A stretch of 64,000 nt of DNA from an endosymbiont of Bathymodiolus septemdierum str. Myojin knoll (GTDB taxonomy: Bacteria; Pseudomonadota; Gammaproteobacteria; PS1; Pseudothioglobaceae), in contig NZ_AP013042.1 in assembly GCF_001547755.1 (NCBI RefSeq), forward strand, positions 558,001 through 622,000, in the 5' to 3' direction. This document shows, piece by piece, positions 1 to 9,114 of this stretch. Positions within the stretch are counted from its first letter, which is position 1; each line of letters starts with the position of its first letter. Under the pieces are notes generated by a model. It searched no databases. It was not told the origin of the DNA and saw nothing but the letters and a program-made list of their open reading frames with translations. The translations under genes and the position numbers were made by a program.

Positions 1-102
1 CATAACATTCAAAAGAATTTCTGGCAAGGGGAGGGTGTTTATAATTAATGCAAATAAAGTAATTTTTATTAGGAAAATGTAAGGTCTTTGAGCGTGTGGC
101 AT
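1..102 (-). CDS. mreD: MreD N-terminus (cut by window edge)
   Basis: Only the first 34 codons are present; the frame stays open to base 1. The start is an ATG at 102-100, one base beyond the mreC stop, as expected for the third gene of mreBCD. The visible peptide has a hydrophobic helix ending in a Leu-Pro-Leu-Pro stretch, which matches the first membrane segment of MreD (family knowledge). MreD is an integral inner-membrane protein that works with MreC and MreB in placing lateral wall synthesis. The call rests on operon position plus this short helix. Confidence 0.75.
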   Translation of the reverse strand, partial: MPHAQRPYIFLIKITLFALIINTLPLPEILLNVM

Positions 103-103
103 T

Positions 104-904
104 CTAGTTTACCTTTTTATTGATTAAAACAAATTCCAACTGTTGTACGCTTTGGATGGGCGTTAATTCAATTTGTAAAAAAGGGTTGTCCACTTGATTT
201 TCTATATGAGTGACGCGACCTACTGGATACCCTGCAGGGAATTTTGAGCCAATTGCACTGGTTAAGAATATATCACCAACTTTGACATCTAACCCTAACT
301 CAATGAAGCGCAATTTTAGCTTACCTTGCCGTGAAGCCATGCCTTTAGTAATGCCACGAATGCCATTGCGATTATTTTTCACAGGGATGTGTTGCGTAGG
401 GTCGGTAATCAACAAAACAGTTGAATAAAAGGGCGTTACCTGATTTACCTGCCCAAGTACACCATCAGAACCAAGTGCAATTTGACCTTTTTCAATGTTG
501 TCCATGCTACCTTTGTCAATAACGATTTGTTTTTTTAGCCGTGATTGATTCATAGCGCTAACCCGTGCTAATACAAAGGCAGTCTTATCAAGTTGATATT
601 TGGATTTCAGTAAATTATTGAGTTTTTGATTTTCCAATAATAAGGCATCATGATCTTGCAAGTCAATTTTCAAGCGTAGCAGTTCCGCACTTAGTCGTTT
701 GTTTTGGTTTAATAAATGCTGTTTGCTTGTCCCTTGCTCATTAATCCAAATAAAGATTTGAGAGGGTAAACTAGACAGTAAATAGAGTGGTGATATCAAT
801 TTAGCAACAGATTGTTTAGCGCTGTCTAAATAAGAAAATTTATAATCAGAAAAGATTAAAAAAATTGAAATCAAAACAGGTATAAAAAGTTTTAGAAATT
901 GCAT
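104..904 (-). CDS. mreC: Rod shape-determining protein MreC
   Basis: 266-residue bitopic protein. A single membrane helix lies at residues 5-20, followed by a Leu/Lys/Asn/Gln-rich coiled coil at about 60-100 and a beta-rich periplasmic domain at 110-260 with the family-typical Gly-Val-Leu-Gly-Gln-Val and Phe-Pro-Ala-Gly-Tyr-Pro-Val-Gly segments. Length is slightly short of the usual 280-370. MreC links cytoplasmic MreB filaments to PBP2/RodA in elongation. It is followed one base later by mreD. The gap to mreB (about 190 bases) is filled by an inverted-repeat element, so mreC may depend on read-through across it or on its own promoter. Confidence 0.93.
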   Translation of the reverse strand: MQFLKLFIPVLISIFLIFSDYKFSYLDSAKQSVAKLISPLYLLSSLPSQIFIWINEQGTSKQHLLNQNKRLSAELLRLKIDLQDHDALLLENQKLNNLLKSKYQLDKTAFVLARVSAMNQSRLKKQIVIDKGSMDNIEKGQIALGSDGVLGQVNQVTPFYSTVLLITDPTQHIPVKNNRNGIRGITKGMASRQGKLKLRFIELGLDVKVGDIFLTSAIGSKFPAGYPVGRVTHIENQVDNPFLQIELTPIQSVQQLEFVLINKKVN

Positions 905-911
905 GACTTAG

Positions 912-1061
912 GAGACTGTTGAATGTAAAAAGTGTGATTTATAAAATAGTGCTATTTTCATCAAAAAATGAGAAGAATAGCCAATTATTTGCCGAATTTT
1001 TAGGCGGAAATAGTGCATTTTATGCGCTTTATAAATTGTACTTTTTATATTCAACAGTCTC
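912..1061. mobile_element. MITE-like element between mreB and mreC
   Basis: A 150-bp segment with terminal inverted repeats of about 31 bp (27 or 28 matches): the left end begins GAGACTGTTGAAT and the right end is its complement ATTCAACAGTCTC. It is flanked by CTTAG (907-911) and CTTGG (1062-1066), a possible imperfect 5-bp target duplication. It has no coding capacity. The ends resemble those of IS5-superfamily elements from memory, which is an inference. It interrupts the mreB-mreC spacer and can form a long hairpin in the mRNA. Confidence 0.7.
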
Positions 1062-1093
1062 CTTGGGCGCCTATCTTGATATTTAAACAGAGC

Positions 1094-2125
1094 TTATTCT
1101 GACGATAAAAAACCCACATCGTGCTTGTTAATCGTTTGTAGTGCAACACCGCCACCGCGAGCAACGCAAGTTAGCGGGTCATCAGCAATACGCACTGGTA
1201 GGTTGGTTTCTTCGTTAATTAATTTGTCCAAACCATCTAATAACGCACCACCACCGGTTAATACCAAACCGTTTTCTGCGATGTCGGAACTTAATTCAGG
1301 CGGTGTTTGTTCGAGTGCAACTCTAACAGCGCCAACAATAGTTGCCAGGGGTTCTTGTAAGGCACCTCTGATTTCTGTATTGGTTATCTCAAAGCCAACT
1401 GGAATGCCTTTGGCGACATCTCTACCTCTGAACTCCACCTTTTTAATGGCACTTGTGGTAAAGGCTGAACCCACTTCTTGCTTAATTTTTTCCGCAGTAG
1501 ATTCACCGATAATAATACCGTGCTCTCTGCGTACAAATTTAATAATACAATCGTCAAACACATCGCCACCAACACGCAGTGAATCAGAATAAACAATACC
1601 ATTTAACGACATAATTGCAATTTCTGTTGTGCCGCCGCCAATATCGACCACCATCGTACCTGAAGCTTCTTCAATTGCCATGCCTGCGCCGAGTGCGGCA
1701 GCCATCGGCTCTTCAATCAGATAAACATCACGAGCGCCCGCACCAACGGCACTTTCTTTGATTGCACGGCGTTCAACTTGGGTTGCACCACAAGGTACAC
1801 AAATCAATACTTTAGGACTTGGTGAAAAGAATCCAGCATTCAGTACTTTTTTAATAAAGTGTTGCAGCATTTTCTCTGTGATTTTGAAATCTGCAATGAC
1901 ACCATCTTTCATTGGGCGAATTGCTTCGATTGAACCAGGTGTCCTACCTAACATATTTTTAGCATCTTGACCCACTGCAATGACGGTTGCTTCTGTTGCT
2001 CTTTTATCGTGATGGATGGCAACAACAGAAGGTTCGTTAAGTGCAAGTTCGCCGTTCATAAAAATAAGTGTATTAGCAGTACCAAGGTCGATAGAAAGGC
2101 TTTGTGATTTGAAAAAATTAAACAT
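1094..2125 (-). CDS. mreB: Rod shape-determining protein MreB
   Basis: 343-residue bacterial actin. The first phosphate loop (Asp-Leu-Gly-Thr-Ala-Asn-Thr) is at about 13-19, the second (Asp-Ile-Gly-Gly-Gly-Thr-Thr-Glu-Ile) at about 161-169, and the adenosine motif with Thr-Gly-Gly-Gly-Ala near 290. Length equals that of enterobacterial MreB (347). It forms ATP-dependent filaments on the inner face of the membrane that guide lateral peptidoglycan synthesis. It is the first gene of mreBCD on the minus strand, transcribed divergently from the fumarase gene across an 88-base gap. The ATG start follows a spaced GGAG (on the minus strand). Confidence 0.98.
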   Translation of the reverse strand: MFNFFKSQSLSIDLGTANTLIFMNGELALNEPSVVAIHHDKRATEATVIAVGQDAKNMLGRTPGSIEAIRPMKDGVIADFKITEKMLQHFIKKVLNAGFFSPSPKVLICVPCGATQVERRAIKESAVGAGARDVYLIEEPMAAALGAGMAIEEASGTMVVDIGGGTTEIAIMSLNGIVYSDSLRVGGDVFDDCIIKFVRREHGIIIGESTAEKIKQEVGSAFTTSAIKKVEFRGRDVAKGIPVGFEITNTEIRGALQEPLATIVGAVRVALEQTPPELSSDIAENGLVLTGGGALLDGLDKLINEETNLPVRIADDPLTCVARGGGVALQTINKHDVGFLSSE

Positions 2126-2163
2126 AAAAACTCCGCTTAGACAATAGATTAAATAAAAAGAGA

Positions 2164-2169
2164 TATAAT
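2164..2169 (+). promoter_or_regulatory. Possible -10 box for the fumarase gene
   Basis: TATAAT at 2164-2169 in the mreB/fumarase divergent gap, 45 bases before the fumarase ATG. I see no -35 hexamer at a good distance, so this is weak. The AT-rich context makes a chance match plausible. Confidence 0.35.
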
Positions 2170-2213
2170 ACTATAAATAGGCAGTAATTTCTTAACAAAA
2201 TTTAGATAAAAAT

Positions 2214-3701
2214 ATGAAAATTCAACAACAAGATATTATCGAAAGCATCGCCAACGCATTGCAATATATTTCTTATTATCACAGTCCTGATTTTATTCAG
2301 GCAATGACCAATGCATACGAAAAAGAAACACATAAAACTGCCAAAAACGCCATCGCTCAAATCCTTATTAATTCAAAAATGGCAGCCATTGGTCAACGCC
2401 CTTTATGTCAAGATACAGGCATCGTCAATGTCTTCGTTGAAGTGGGTATGGATATCACTTGGGAAGCTGATTTATCTTTGGAGGAAATGATTAACGAAGG
2501 TGTCAGGCAAGCCTTTACCAATATCAAAAACCCGTTGCGTGCCTCAATTGTCGAAGACCCTTTGTTTGCTAGGCGTAATACCAAGGACAACACGCCTGCT
2601 GTTATTCACATGAAAGTTGTTAAAGGTGATAAGCTCGATTTCATCGTCGCCGCCAAAGGCTGTGGGTCAGAAAACAAAGCCAAATTCACCGTCCTACAAC
2701 CCGACGATAATGTTAGTGATTGGATAATAAAAACGATTCCAACCATGGGCGCTGGTTGGTGTCCACCAGGTGTTATTGGTATCGGTGTTGGTGGCACTGC
2801 TGAAAAAGCCATGCTCATGGCAAAACAAAGTCTAATGGAGCCAATCGATATTACGGAAGTCGCACAAAAATCTAACCCAACTAACATTGAAAGAATGCGC
2901 TTAGAATTGATGGATAAAATCAATAATCTTGGTATCGGTGCTCAAGGGCTAGGCGGACTCACTACTGTCTTAGATGTTAAAATTAAAGACTATCCGACTC
3001 ACGCTGCCTCTCAAGCCGTCGCCATGATTCCAAACTGTGCTGCCACCCGTCATCTGCATTTTTCTATGAATGGTTCAGGTATTGCAGACTTGCCAGTAGT
3101 GGATATGAGTATGTATCCAAAATTAGAAATCGATTATTCCCAATACCAAAAAATTGACTTAAATACCCTAACTAAATTGCAAATGAACGATTGGCAAGTT
3201 GGTGATACTTTACTACTTTCAGGTACGATTATTACCGGCAGGGATGCTGCACACAAACGCCTAAATGAGATGATAAATAATGGCGAAGGGCTACCAAAAG
3301 GCGTCAATTTTGACAATAAATTTATTTATTATGTTGGTCCAGTCGATGCTGTTGGCGATGAAGTTATTGGTTCTGCAGGTCCAACTACTGCTACGCGTAT
3401 GGATAAATTCACTGATATGATGTTAGAAAACACAGGTATTTTAGGTATGATTGGCAAAGCTGAACGCGGTGAAAGTACTATTCAAAGTATCAAAAAACAT
3501 AATGCCAGTTATCTAATTGCTGTTGGCGGCGCTGCCTATCTGATTTCTAAATCTATTAAAAAAGCCAAAAAAATTGCTTTTAAAGAAATGGGCATGGAGG
3601 CTATTTATGAATTTGAGGTTAAAGATATGCCAGTAACCGTTGCAGTGGATTCTCAGGGTGAGAATATTCACGCTATTTTTAAAAATTTATCAAATACCTG
3701 A
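2214..3701 (+). CDS. fumA: Fumarate hydratase class I (Fe-S, oxygen-sensitive type)
   Basis: 495 residues in one chain, containing both halves of the class I family: the N-terminal catalytic half (to about 280) and the C-terminal beta domain. Three cysteines expected to ligate the [4Fe-4S] cluster are visible: C65 in Leu-Cys-Gln-Asp-Thr-Gly, C150 in Gly-Cys-Gly-Ser-Glu-Asn-Lys, and C275 in Asn-Cys-Ala-Ala-Thr-Arg-His. It interconverts fumarate and malate in the cytoplasmic TCA cycle. It is shorter than E. coli FumA (548). Monocistronic, followed by a convergent small gene. The symbol follows the family; an L-tartrate dehydratase role is unlikely because that enzyme is split in two subunits. 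Confidence 0.93.
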   Translation: MKIQQQDIIESIANALQYISYYHSPDFIQAMTNAYEKETHKTAKNAIAQILINSKMAAIGQRPLCQDTGIVNVFVEVGMDITWEADLSLEEMINEGVRQAFTNIKNPLRASIVEDPLFARRNTKDNTPAVIHMKVVKGDKLDFIVAAKGCGSENKAKFTVLQPDDNVSDWIIKTIPTMGAGWCPPGVIGIGVGGTAEKAMLMAKQSLMEPIDITEVAQKSNPTNIERMRLELMDKINNLGIGAQGLGGLTTVLDVKIKDYPTHAASQAVAMIPNCAATRHLHFSMNGSGIADLPVVDMSMYPKLEIDYSQYQKIDLNTLTKLQMNDWQVGDTLLLSGTIITGRDAAHKRLNEMINNGEGLPKGVNFDNKFIYYVGPVDAVGDEVIGSAGPTTATRMDKFTDMMLENTGILGMIGKAERGESTIQSIKKHNASYLIAVGGAAYLISKSIKKAKKIAFKEMGMEAIYEFEVKDMPVTVAVDSQGENIHAIFKNLSNT

Positions 3702-3719
3702 TCAGTCCAACTGGTTATT

Positions 3720-3959
3720 TTAAGCGTCATCCATGCCAGGAATAAATATAGTTTCTATTTCTACTTTTTTAACGCGTGGGTCGCAGCCACCTGCTTCCAT
3801 ACGCATCTGAATGCGCTCAGCACATTCATTTAAATCTTCACATTGAAATACTATTTTTTCTGTTATTTCGTTTTCTTCTAAATATATAGTCATTCTTGCG
3901 CTTGAAAATGCAAATTGACTTAGGGAGATTATGATTAGGGTTAATATTGTTTTTTTCAT
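3720..3959 (-). CDS. Small exported protein, function unknown
   Basis: 79 residues. Residues 1-20 form a typical Sec signal peptide (Lys-Lys, a hydrophobic core, then Ala-Phe-Ser-Ser-Ala), predicting a mature periplasmic protein of about 59 residues. The mature part is acidic and has three cysteines (one before Glu-Asp-Leu-Asn-Glu, one in Glu-Cys-Ala, one in Gly-Gly-Cys-Asp-Pro). I do not recognise the family. It is convergent with the fumarase gene (18-base gap) and divergent from rnpB. Confidence 0.65.
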   Translation of the reverse strand: MKKTILTLIIISLSQFAFSSARMTIYLEENEITEKIVFQCEDLNECAERIQMRMEAGGCDPRVKKVEIETIFIPGMDDA

Positions 3960-4035
3960 TTTGTACCTTAGTTTTTATGAAATATATTATAACATTATAA
4001 TACTCTAATATATAAATAATTAAACAATAAAATGT

Positions 4036-4041
4036 TATAAT
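4036..4041 (+). promoter_or_regulatory. -10 box of rnpB
   Basis: Consensus TATAAT ending 6 bases before the predicted 5' end of the RNase P RNA. No clear -35 hexamer is seen 16-18 bases upstream. The box lies within the right arm of an 11-bp inverted repeat (ATTATAACATT at 3986-3996 and AATGTTATAAT at 4031-4041). Confidence 0.65.
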
Positions 4042-4047
4042 TACCCC

Positions 4048-4386
4048 GAAGTTGGTCGGATAGTCGCTGGTAGTTTTCTATCAGAGGAAAGTCCGGGCTC
4101 CATAGAGCAAAGTGCTAGTTAACGACTAGGTATGGTGACATAATGGAAAGTGCTGCAGAGATTTAGACTACCCATTAACTGGGAAAAGGTGAAAAGGTGC
4201 GGTAAGAGCGCACCGCGCAACTGGTGACAATTGTGGCAAGGTAAACCCCACTTGGAGCAAGCTCAAATAGGCTGCCATTGGTGCTGCTCGCACAAGGTAG
4301 CGGGTAGAGTGCTAAAGCATACTGGTAACAGTATGCGTAGATGAATGACTATCGATAACAGAACCCGGCTTATAGACCGACTTCCC
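4048..4386 (+). ncRNA. rnpB: RNase P RNA, bacterial class A
   Basis: About 340 nt with the conserved landmarks: the P1 stem pairs GAAGTTGGTCGG at 4048 with CCGACTTC at 4377-4384; the P4 5' strand and J region contain AGAGGAAAGTCCGGGCTCC near 4082; the 3' P4 region contains ACAGAACCCGGCTTAT near 4359; and GGTAAACCCC occurs near 4240. It is the catalytic RNA that removes 5' leaders from tRNA precursors with the RnpA protein. A T-run (4387-4395) just after the P1 3' strand acts with it as the terminator. The next gene, rlmD, starts 55 bases downstream. Confidence 0.97.
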
Positions 4387-4441
4387 TTTTTTTTTGACAA
4401 AATACAAAATTATTTAAGTAGAAGTCTCTACTATAAAGACC

Positions 4442-5758
4442 ATGGGCAGAAGCAGAAAATTAAAGTTAAAAACTTACGAACTAGAGATTGAATCACTTTC
4501 CCATGAGGGACGAGGGATTGCACACTTAGAGGATAAGGTGATTTTTGTAAGTGGCGCACTACCGGGGGAACGAGTGATTGCGGATAGGTGTTTTTCACGA
4601 GCGAAGTTTGAGGAGGCGGATGTAACAAAGGTTTTGGTGGCGTCAGAGAAGCGAATTGATCCGAAATGTGCGGTATTTGGAATTTGTGGTGGCTGTTCAT
4701 TTCAGCATTTGTCCAGTGGTGATCAGATTGAGGCTAAATGGGAATGGCTAAAGGATGCATTTTCTTCTCAGGCAAAAGTTAAGCCAAAGAATTGGTTAGA
4801 GCCTTTACAGGTACAAGATTGGGGCTATCGTCGTAAGGCAAGGATGGGTGTGCGGTTTGTTGTAAAGAAGGATAAAGTTTTGGTGGGCTTTCGTGAGAAA
4901 AAATCGGGCTGGATTGCAAATATGGACCGATGCGAGATTATGCATCCTTCGATTGGTGAGCACCTGGTGGCGCTAGGTGAGTGCATTAAAAAATTGTCAA
5001 TAAAATCGCAGATTCCACAGTTGGAGGTGGCAGTTTCAGAGAGTGACACAGTATTAATTTTGCGACATTTAGCCCCTTTGACGGCGGAAGATGAACAGAT
5101 ATTGTCAGATTGTGAAAAGCAATTAAACATCATTTTTTATACGCAAAGTGGTGGCGAAAATACAGTGAAACCGTTGAATAAGACAGCTATTTTGACTTAT
5201 TCTCATCCTGAGTATAATATTATTATGGCATTTTTACCGACAGATTTTACCCAGGTAAATTTTCTACTCAATCAAAAAATGGTATCGTTGGCGATGGATA
5301 TGTTGGCATTAAATGACAACGATGAAGTTATTGACTTGTTTTGCGGATTGGGGAATTTCACTTTACCGATGGCGCGTTATGCAAAACATGTCGTGGGCGT
5401 TGAAGGTGATGCAGGGCTGATTGAGCGGGCGAAGGAAAATGCGAAAAAAAATAACATCTCAAATGCGGATTTTTACAAGGCAGATTTGTTTAAAGAAGTT
5501 GATGGTTTTGAGTGGTTTCGTGGCAAAACTTACAACAAAGCCTTGATTGACCCTGCGCGTTCTGGGGCAATTGAAATTGTGGAATTATTACCAAAATTAG
5601 GTGTTGAACGCTTGGTTTATGTATCGTGCAATCCTGCGACTTTAGCGCGAGATACTGAGAAATTAATTGAAATTGGCTACAAATTAGAAACCGCAGGCGT
5701 TATGGATATGTTCCCGCAGACGGCGCATGTTGAATCTATTGCATTGTTCACAAAATGA
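4442..5758 (+). CDS. rlmD: 23S rRNA m5U1939 methyltransferase RlmD
   Basis: 438 residues (E. coli 433). An N-terminal TRAM domain (about 8-65) is followed by the Fe-S cysteines C76, C82 and C85 (Cys-x5-Cys-x2-Cys) and a further Cys at about 165. The SAM-binding motif Asp-Leu-Phe-Cys-Gly-Leu-Gly-Asn is at about 297, and the catalytic loop Ser-Cys-Asn-Pro-Ala-Thr has nucleophile C396. It methylates U1939 of 23S rRNA using SAM. The Gly-Leu-Gly-Asn-Phe SAM motif favours RlmD over the paralogues RlmC and TrmA. It is the first gene of a run of overlapping genes ending with 9111-9389. Confidence 0.93.
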   Translation: MGRSRKLKLKTYELEIESLSHEGRGIAHLEDKVIFVSGALPGERVIADRCFSRAKFEEADVTKVLVASEKRIDPKCAVFGICGGCSFQHLSSGDQIEAKWEWLKDAFSSQAKVKPKNWLEPLQVQDWGYRRKARMGVRFVVKKDKVLVGFREKKSGWIANMDRCEIMHPSIGEHLVALGECIKKLSIKSQIPQLEVAVSESDTVLILRHLAPLTAEDEQILSDCEKQLNIIFYTQSGGENTVKPLNKTAILTYSHPEYNIIMAFLPTDFTQVNFLLNQKMVSLAMDMLALNDNDEVIDLFCGLGNFTLPMARYAKHVVGVEGDAGLIERAKENAKKNNISNADFYKADLFKEVDGFEWFRGKTYNKALIDPARSGAIEIVELLPKLGVERLVYVSCNPATLARDTEKLIEIGYKLETAGVMDMFPQTAHVESIALFTK

Positions 5759-6198
5759 TTGAAATCAATATAGCCCAACAAACCTTAAATTTTAAGGGTG
5801 AAACTTATTCGATTAGCACTGCTAAAAATGGAATAGGCGAAAAAGAAGGGTCGTTTTGCACGCCGACTGGGCGGTTTAAAGTCGCTGAGAAGATTGGTGA
5901 TGGGCTTGAAGTAGGGGCGGTTTTGGCTGGTAGAGTAGCAACGGGAGAGGTTTTCTCTCAGGCATTATTGACAAAGAACCCTGATCGAGATTGGATTTTG
6001 ACGCGTATTCTTTGGTTGGATGGCGTTGAAAAACACAATCAAAACACCAAAGAGCGTTATATTTACATCCATGGTGCACCTGATGAGGCTTTGATGGGAG
6101 TGCCAGAGTCAAAGGGCTGTATTCGTATGCATAATAAAGAATTGATTGAATTATTTGATGCAGTTCAGGTTGGTGAAAAAGTCGTTATAATTAAGTGA
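5755..6198 (+). CDS. L,D-transpeptidase (YkuD domain)
   Basis: 147 residues forming essentially one YkuD catalytic domain. The signature His-Gly at about 105 and Ser-Lys-Gly-Cys-Ile-Arg-Met (nucleophile Cys at about 122) are both present. Enzymes of this family make 3-3 crosslinks in peptidoglycan or attach it to proteins. No signal peptide is visible, so either export is atypical or the substrate is a cytoplasmic recycled muropeptide; the latter fits the neighbours ampG and nagZ. It overlaps rlmD and the rhodanese gene by 4 bases each, implying translational coupling. Confidence 0.85.
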   Translation: MIEINIAQQTLNFKGETYSISTAKNGIGEKEGSFCTPTGRFKVAEKIGDGLEVGAVLAGRVATGEVFSQALLTKNPDRDWILTRILWLDGVEKHNQNTKERYIYIHGAPDEALMGVPESKGCIRMHNKELIELFDAVQVGEKVVIIK

Positions 6199-6599
6199 TG
6201 AACGAATTAATACAATACTTTCCAAAAAAAGCCTATGAACGCCTACAGTCCAATCAAGATGCTGTTTTGATTGATGTGCGCTGTGAGGCAGAAAATAAAT
6301 TTGTCGGCAGGCCGTTGAACTGTATTTTTGTACCTTGGGTTGATGAGCCTGATTGGGCGCCACATGCTGATGAATTTATTGCTGCCGTTCAGCGTTTTGG
6401 CTGTCAATTAGAGACAGAAATTATCTTAATTTGTCGCAGTGGCTATCGTTCTACTGATGCAGGGCAGTGTTTAATCAATCACGGTTTTACTAGTGTAGCA
6501 CATGTGGTTAGTGGCTTTGAGGGCGACCTTGATGAAAATAATCAGCGTGGCAATATCAATGGCTGGCGACATGATGGAATGGAGTGGGAACAATGTTAA
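6195..6599 (+). CDS. Rhodanese-domain protein
   Basis: 134 residues, a single rhodanese domain. The active-site loop Cys-Arg-Ser-Gly-Tyr-Arg-Ser (Cys at about 79) is intact, so sulfur-transfer activity is plausible. No signal peptide or fusion partner is seen. It overlaps the transpeptidase gene by 4 bases and the permease gene by up to 16. The sulfur acceptor cannot be named from the sequence. Confidence 0.88.
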   Translation: MMNELIQYFPKKAYERLQSNQDAVLIDVRCEAENKFVGRPLNCIFVPWVDEPDWAPHADEFIAAVQRFGCQLETEIILICRSGYRSTDAGQCLINHGFTSVAHVVSGFEGDLDENNQRGNINGWRHDGMEWEQC

Positions 6600-8119
6600 G
6601 TAGTTATGTAGACGGTATTAAAATGTTTGTTCATCCGCGAGTGATGACAATGTTGTTTCTGGGTTTTTCTGCAGGTATTCCTATTTTGCTGATATTTTCC
6701 ACGCTGGGCTTGTGGCTGAATGAGGCGGGTGTTGCTAAATCAGCAGTAACTTATTTTTCATGGGCAGCATTAGGTTATTCTTTTAAGTTTGTGTGGGCAC
6801 CTTTGGTGGACCGTTTACCTTTGCCTATTTTAACCAAAACATTAGGGCGTCGTCGTGCTTGGATGTTGGTATCGCAGTTGAGTATTATTGGGGCTATTTT
6901 ATTAATGTCATCTGTTGACCCTAAAATGGGAGGAAATAGTCTGGAAATGATGGCTTATGGTGCGGTGTTACTAGGTTTTTCATCAGCAACCCAAGATATT
7001 GTAATCGATGCTTACCGTATTGAATCGGCCGATAAAGAGATGCAGTCAATGCTGTCTGCTACTTATATAGCAGGTTATCGAATTGGGATGCTGGTGGCAG
7101 GTGCAGGCGGTTTACTGATTGCTAGTTATCTAGGCTCGACAAAAATGCTTTATAGTTATGAGGCATGGTCTGGTGCTTATAAGGTAATGGCAGTGGTAAT
7201 GCTGATTGGTGTTGCAACGACATTGATTATTGGTGAGTCAAAATCCAAACGCATAGAAACTGAATATACAACACAAGATTATGTGCGATTTTTTTTGTTA
7301 TTTTTATTTGTTGTTGCTACATTTATTTTGACATTTATTACTACAGCAGATTTGGTAAAAACGGCTAAACACACACTAAATGAATTTTTTAACAACAAGC
7401 CCCTTGCTGGATTTATTATGGGTGTGCTACGCTTAGGAGTAGCATTAGTTGGTGCGTATGTGTCGGCACGAATATTGATTACACTTAATGTTGTTAATCA
7501 ATCAATGGTAAGCGATACTTATATTGACCCTATTAAAGACTTTTTTAATCGCTATGGAATGAGTACGGCTTTGTTATTATTGGCGGTGATTGGTTTGTAT
7601 AGAGTGAGTGACATTGTAATGGGCGTTATCGCGAATATTTTTTATCAAGATATGGGTTTCAGCAAAGTTGAAATTGCCACAATTGCTAAAACTTTTGGCT
7701 TATTTATGACGATTGCTGGTGGGTTTATTGGTGGCGTAGTAGCACTTAGAATTGGTGTGTTTAAGGTGCTATTCTTAGGAGCATTATTGTCATCAATCAC
7801 TAATTTATTATTTATTGTATTGGCAAATATAGGGCATAATATTGCGTGGTTGTATGTAACGATTAGTATGGATAATTTATCTGCTGGTCTTGCTGGTGCT
7901 GCGTTTATTGCTTTTTTATCCAGCCTAACCAATGTAAAATTTACCGCTGTTCAGTATGCAATATTTTCATCTTTAATGACACTGTTACCGAAAATATTCG
8001 GTGGTTATTCAGGTACATTAGTTGAGCAATTTGGCTATAGTGAATTTTTTATAATTACCACGCTCATTGGCGTACCAGTGCTGTGGCTAGTCTATAAAGT
8101 AAAGCCCTATATTAATTAG
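6584..8119 (+). CDS. ampG: AmpG-type muropeptide permease (MFS)
   Basis: 511 residues with about 14 hydrophobic segments. The N-terminal region carries the AmpG-like Gly-Phe-Ser-Ala-Gly-Ile-Pro and the Trp-Ala-Pro-Leu-Val-Asp-Arg segment followed by Leu-Gly-Arg-Arg-Arg-Ala-Trp, typical of this MFS branch. AmpG imports GlcNAc-anhydroMurNAc peptides from the periplasm. The downstream nagZ (8 bases away) hydrolyses the same substrate, which supports the role. The start may be the ATG at 6584 or at 6593; neither changes the fold. Confidence 0.88.
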   Translation: MGTMLSSYVDGIKMFVHPRVMTMLFLGFSAGIPILLIFSTLGLWLNEAGVAKSAVTYFSWAALGYSFKFVWAPLVDRLPLPILTKTLGRRRAWMLVSQLSIIGAILLMSSVDPKMGGNSLEMMAYGAVLLGFSSATQDIVIDAYRIESADKEMQSMLSATYIAGYRIGMLVAGAGGLLIASYLGSTKMLYSYEAWSGAYKVMAVVMLIGVATTLIIGESKSKRIETEYTTQDYVRFFLLFLFVVATFILTFITTADLVKTAKHTLNEFFNNKPLAGFIMGVLRLGVALVGAYVSARILITLNVVNQSMVSDTYIDPIKDFFNRYGMSTALLLLAVIGLYRVSDIVMGVIANIFYQDMGFSKVEIATIAKTFGLFMTIAGGFIGGVVALRIGVFKVLFLGALLSSITNLLFIVLANIGHNIAWLYVTISMDNLSAGLAGAAFIAFLSSLTNVKFTAVQYAIFSSLMTLLPKIFGGYSGTLVEQFGYSEFFIITTLIGVPVLWLVYKVKPYIN

Positions 8120-8127
8120 AGGAATCA

Positions 8128-9114
8128 ATGAAAAAATTAGGCTCAATAATGATGGATGTGTCAGGTTTGACACTCACAGAAGTAGAAAAAGCACAACTCG
8201 CAAAGCCGAGTATTGGCGGTGTGATTTTATTCTCTCGTAATTTTGCAGACATTCACCAAGTAACAGCATTGATTAAATCTATGCGTTTGGCAAATCAAAA
8301 TCTATTAATTTGTGTCGATCATGAAGGTGGTAGGGTGCAACGCTTTAAAGAAGGCTTTACCCATCTTCCAGCGATGGCAAAACTTGGTGAAGTTTATGAC
8401 CAAAATCCAGACTTAGCCTTAGAACAAGCACATTCTTGTGGTTTCGTTTTGGCGGCAGAACTATTAGCCATCGACATTGATTTTTCTTTTGCGCCTGTGT
8501 TGGATTTAGACCATGGTAATTCTTTAGTGATTGGCGATAGAGCTTTTCATTCCAACCCTGATGCGGTGGTTAAGTTGGCAGGTGCGTTGATTACAGGCAT
8601 GCACGAAGCAGGGATGAAGTGCGTAGGAAAACACTTCCCCGGACACGGTTTTGTGGTAGCAGATTCACACTTGGATTTGCCAATTGATGAGCGCTCGATG
8701 GAAGAAATTGCTCAGGATATGTCAATTTTTAAAGACTTGACCAATCACGGCTTAGATGCAGTAATGCCAGCACATGTGGTATATTCTGAAGTGGATGATA
8801 AGCCAGCAGGTTTTTCATCAAAATGGATTAAAGAGATTTTGCAAGCACAACTTGGTTTTAATGGCGTGGTGTTTAGCGATGATTTGTCAATGCAAGGTGC
8901 ATATTTTTACAAAGATATTGTTAAACGCGTGAAAGTATCGCTCGAAAGTGGATGTGATATGGTGCTCATTTGTAATCATCCTGAATTGGTGAAAAAAGTC
9001 ATTGATAAAGAATGGTCAGGTAGCGAAAAATTGCAATCAATGAAAGGTTATCTCACTGATGGGTATAAAATAGCACTTGAAATTCATCAACAAGCTATTC
9101 GGGAATTATTATGA
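8128..9114 (+). CDS. nagZ: Beta-N-acetylhexosaminidase NagZ
   Basis: 328 residues, GH3 fold without the C-terminal extra domain, as in Gram-negative NagZ. Visible motifs are Val-Asp-His-Glu-Gly-Gly-Arg-Val-Gln-Arg at about 63-72, Lys-His-Phe-Pro-Gly-His-Gly at about 170, the catalytic Asp/His loop Asp-Ser-His-Leu-Asp at about 180, and the nucleophile region Phe-Ser-Asp-Asp-Leu-Ser-Met at about 250. It removes GlcNAc from anhydro-muropeptides in the cytosol. A purine-rich AGAGGA ribosome site precedes the ATG. Confidence 0.95.
   Translation: MKKLGSIMMDVSGLTLTEVEKAQLAKPSIGGVILFSRNFADIHQVTALIKSMRLANQNLLICVDHEGGRVQRFKEGFTHLPAMAKLGEVYDQNPDLALEQAHSCGFVLAAELLAIDIDFSFAPVLDLDHGNSLVIGDRAFHSNPDAVVKLAGALITGMHEAGMKCVGKHFPGHGFVVADSHLDLPIDERSMEEIAQDMSIFKDLTNHGLDAVMPAHVVYSEVDDKPAGFSSKWIKEILQAQLGFNGVVFSDDLSMQGAYFYKDIVKRVKVSLESGCDMVLICNHPELVKKVIDKEWSGSEKLQSMKGYLTDGYKIALEIHQQAIRELL

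Noticed and set aside
1125-1592. 155-codon ORF antisense to mreB, and similar long antisense ORFs over host genes
   Set aside because: They are opposite-strand shadows of well-recognised genes, without ribosome sites or recognisable motifs.
3986-4041. Inverted repeat around the rnpB promoter as a regulator site
   Set aside because: The arms are pure AT-rich sequence with 34 bases between them; chance is likely in this background.
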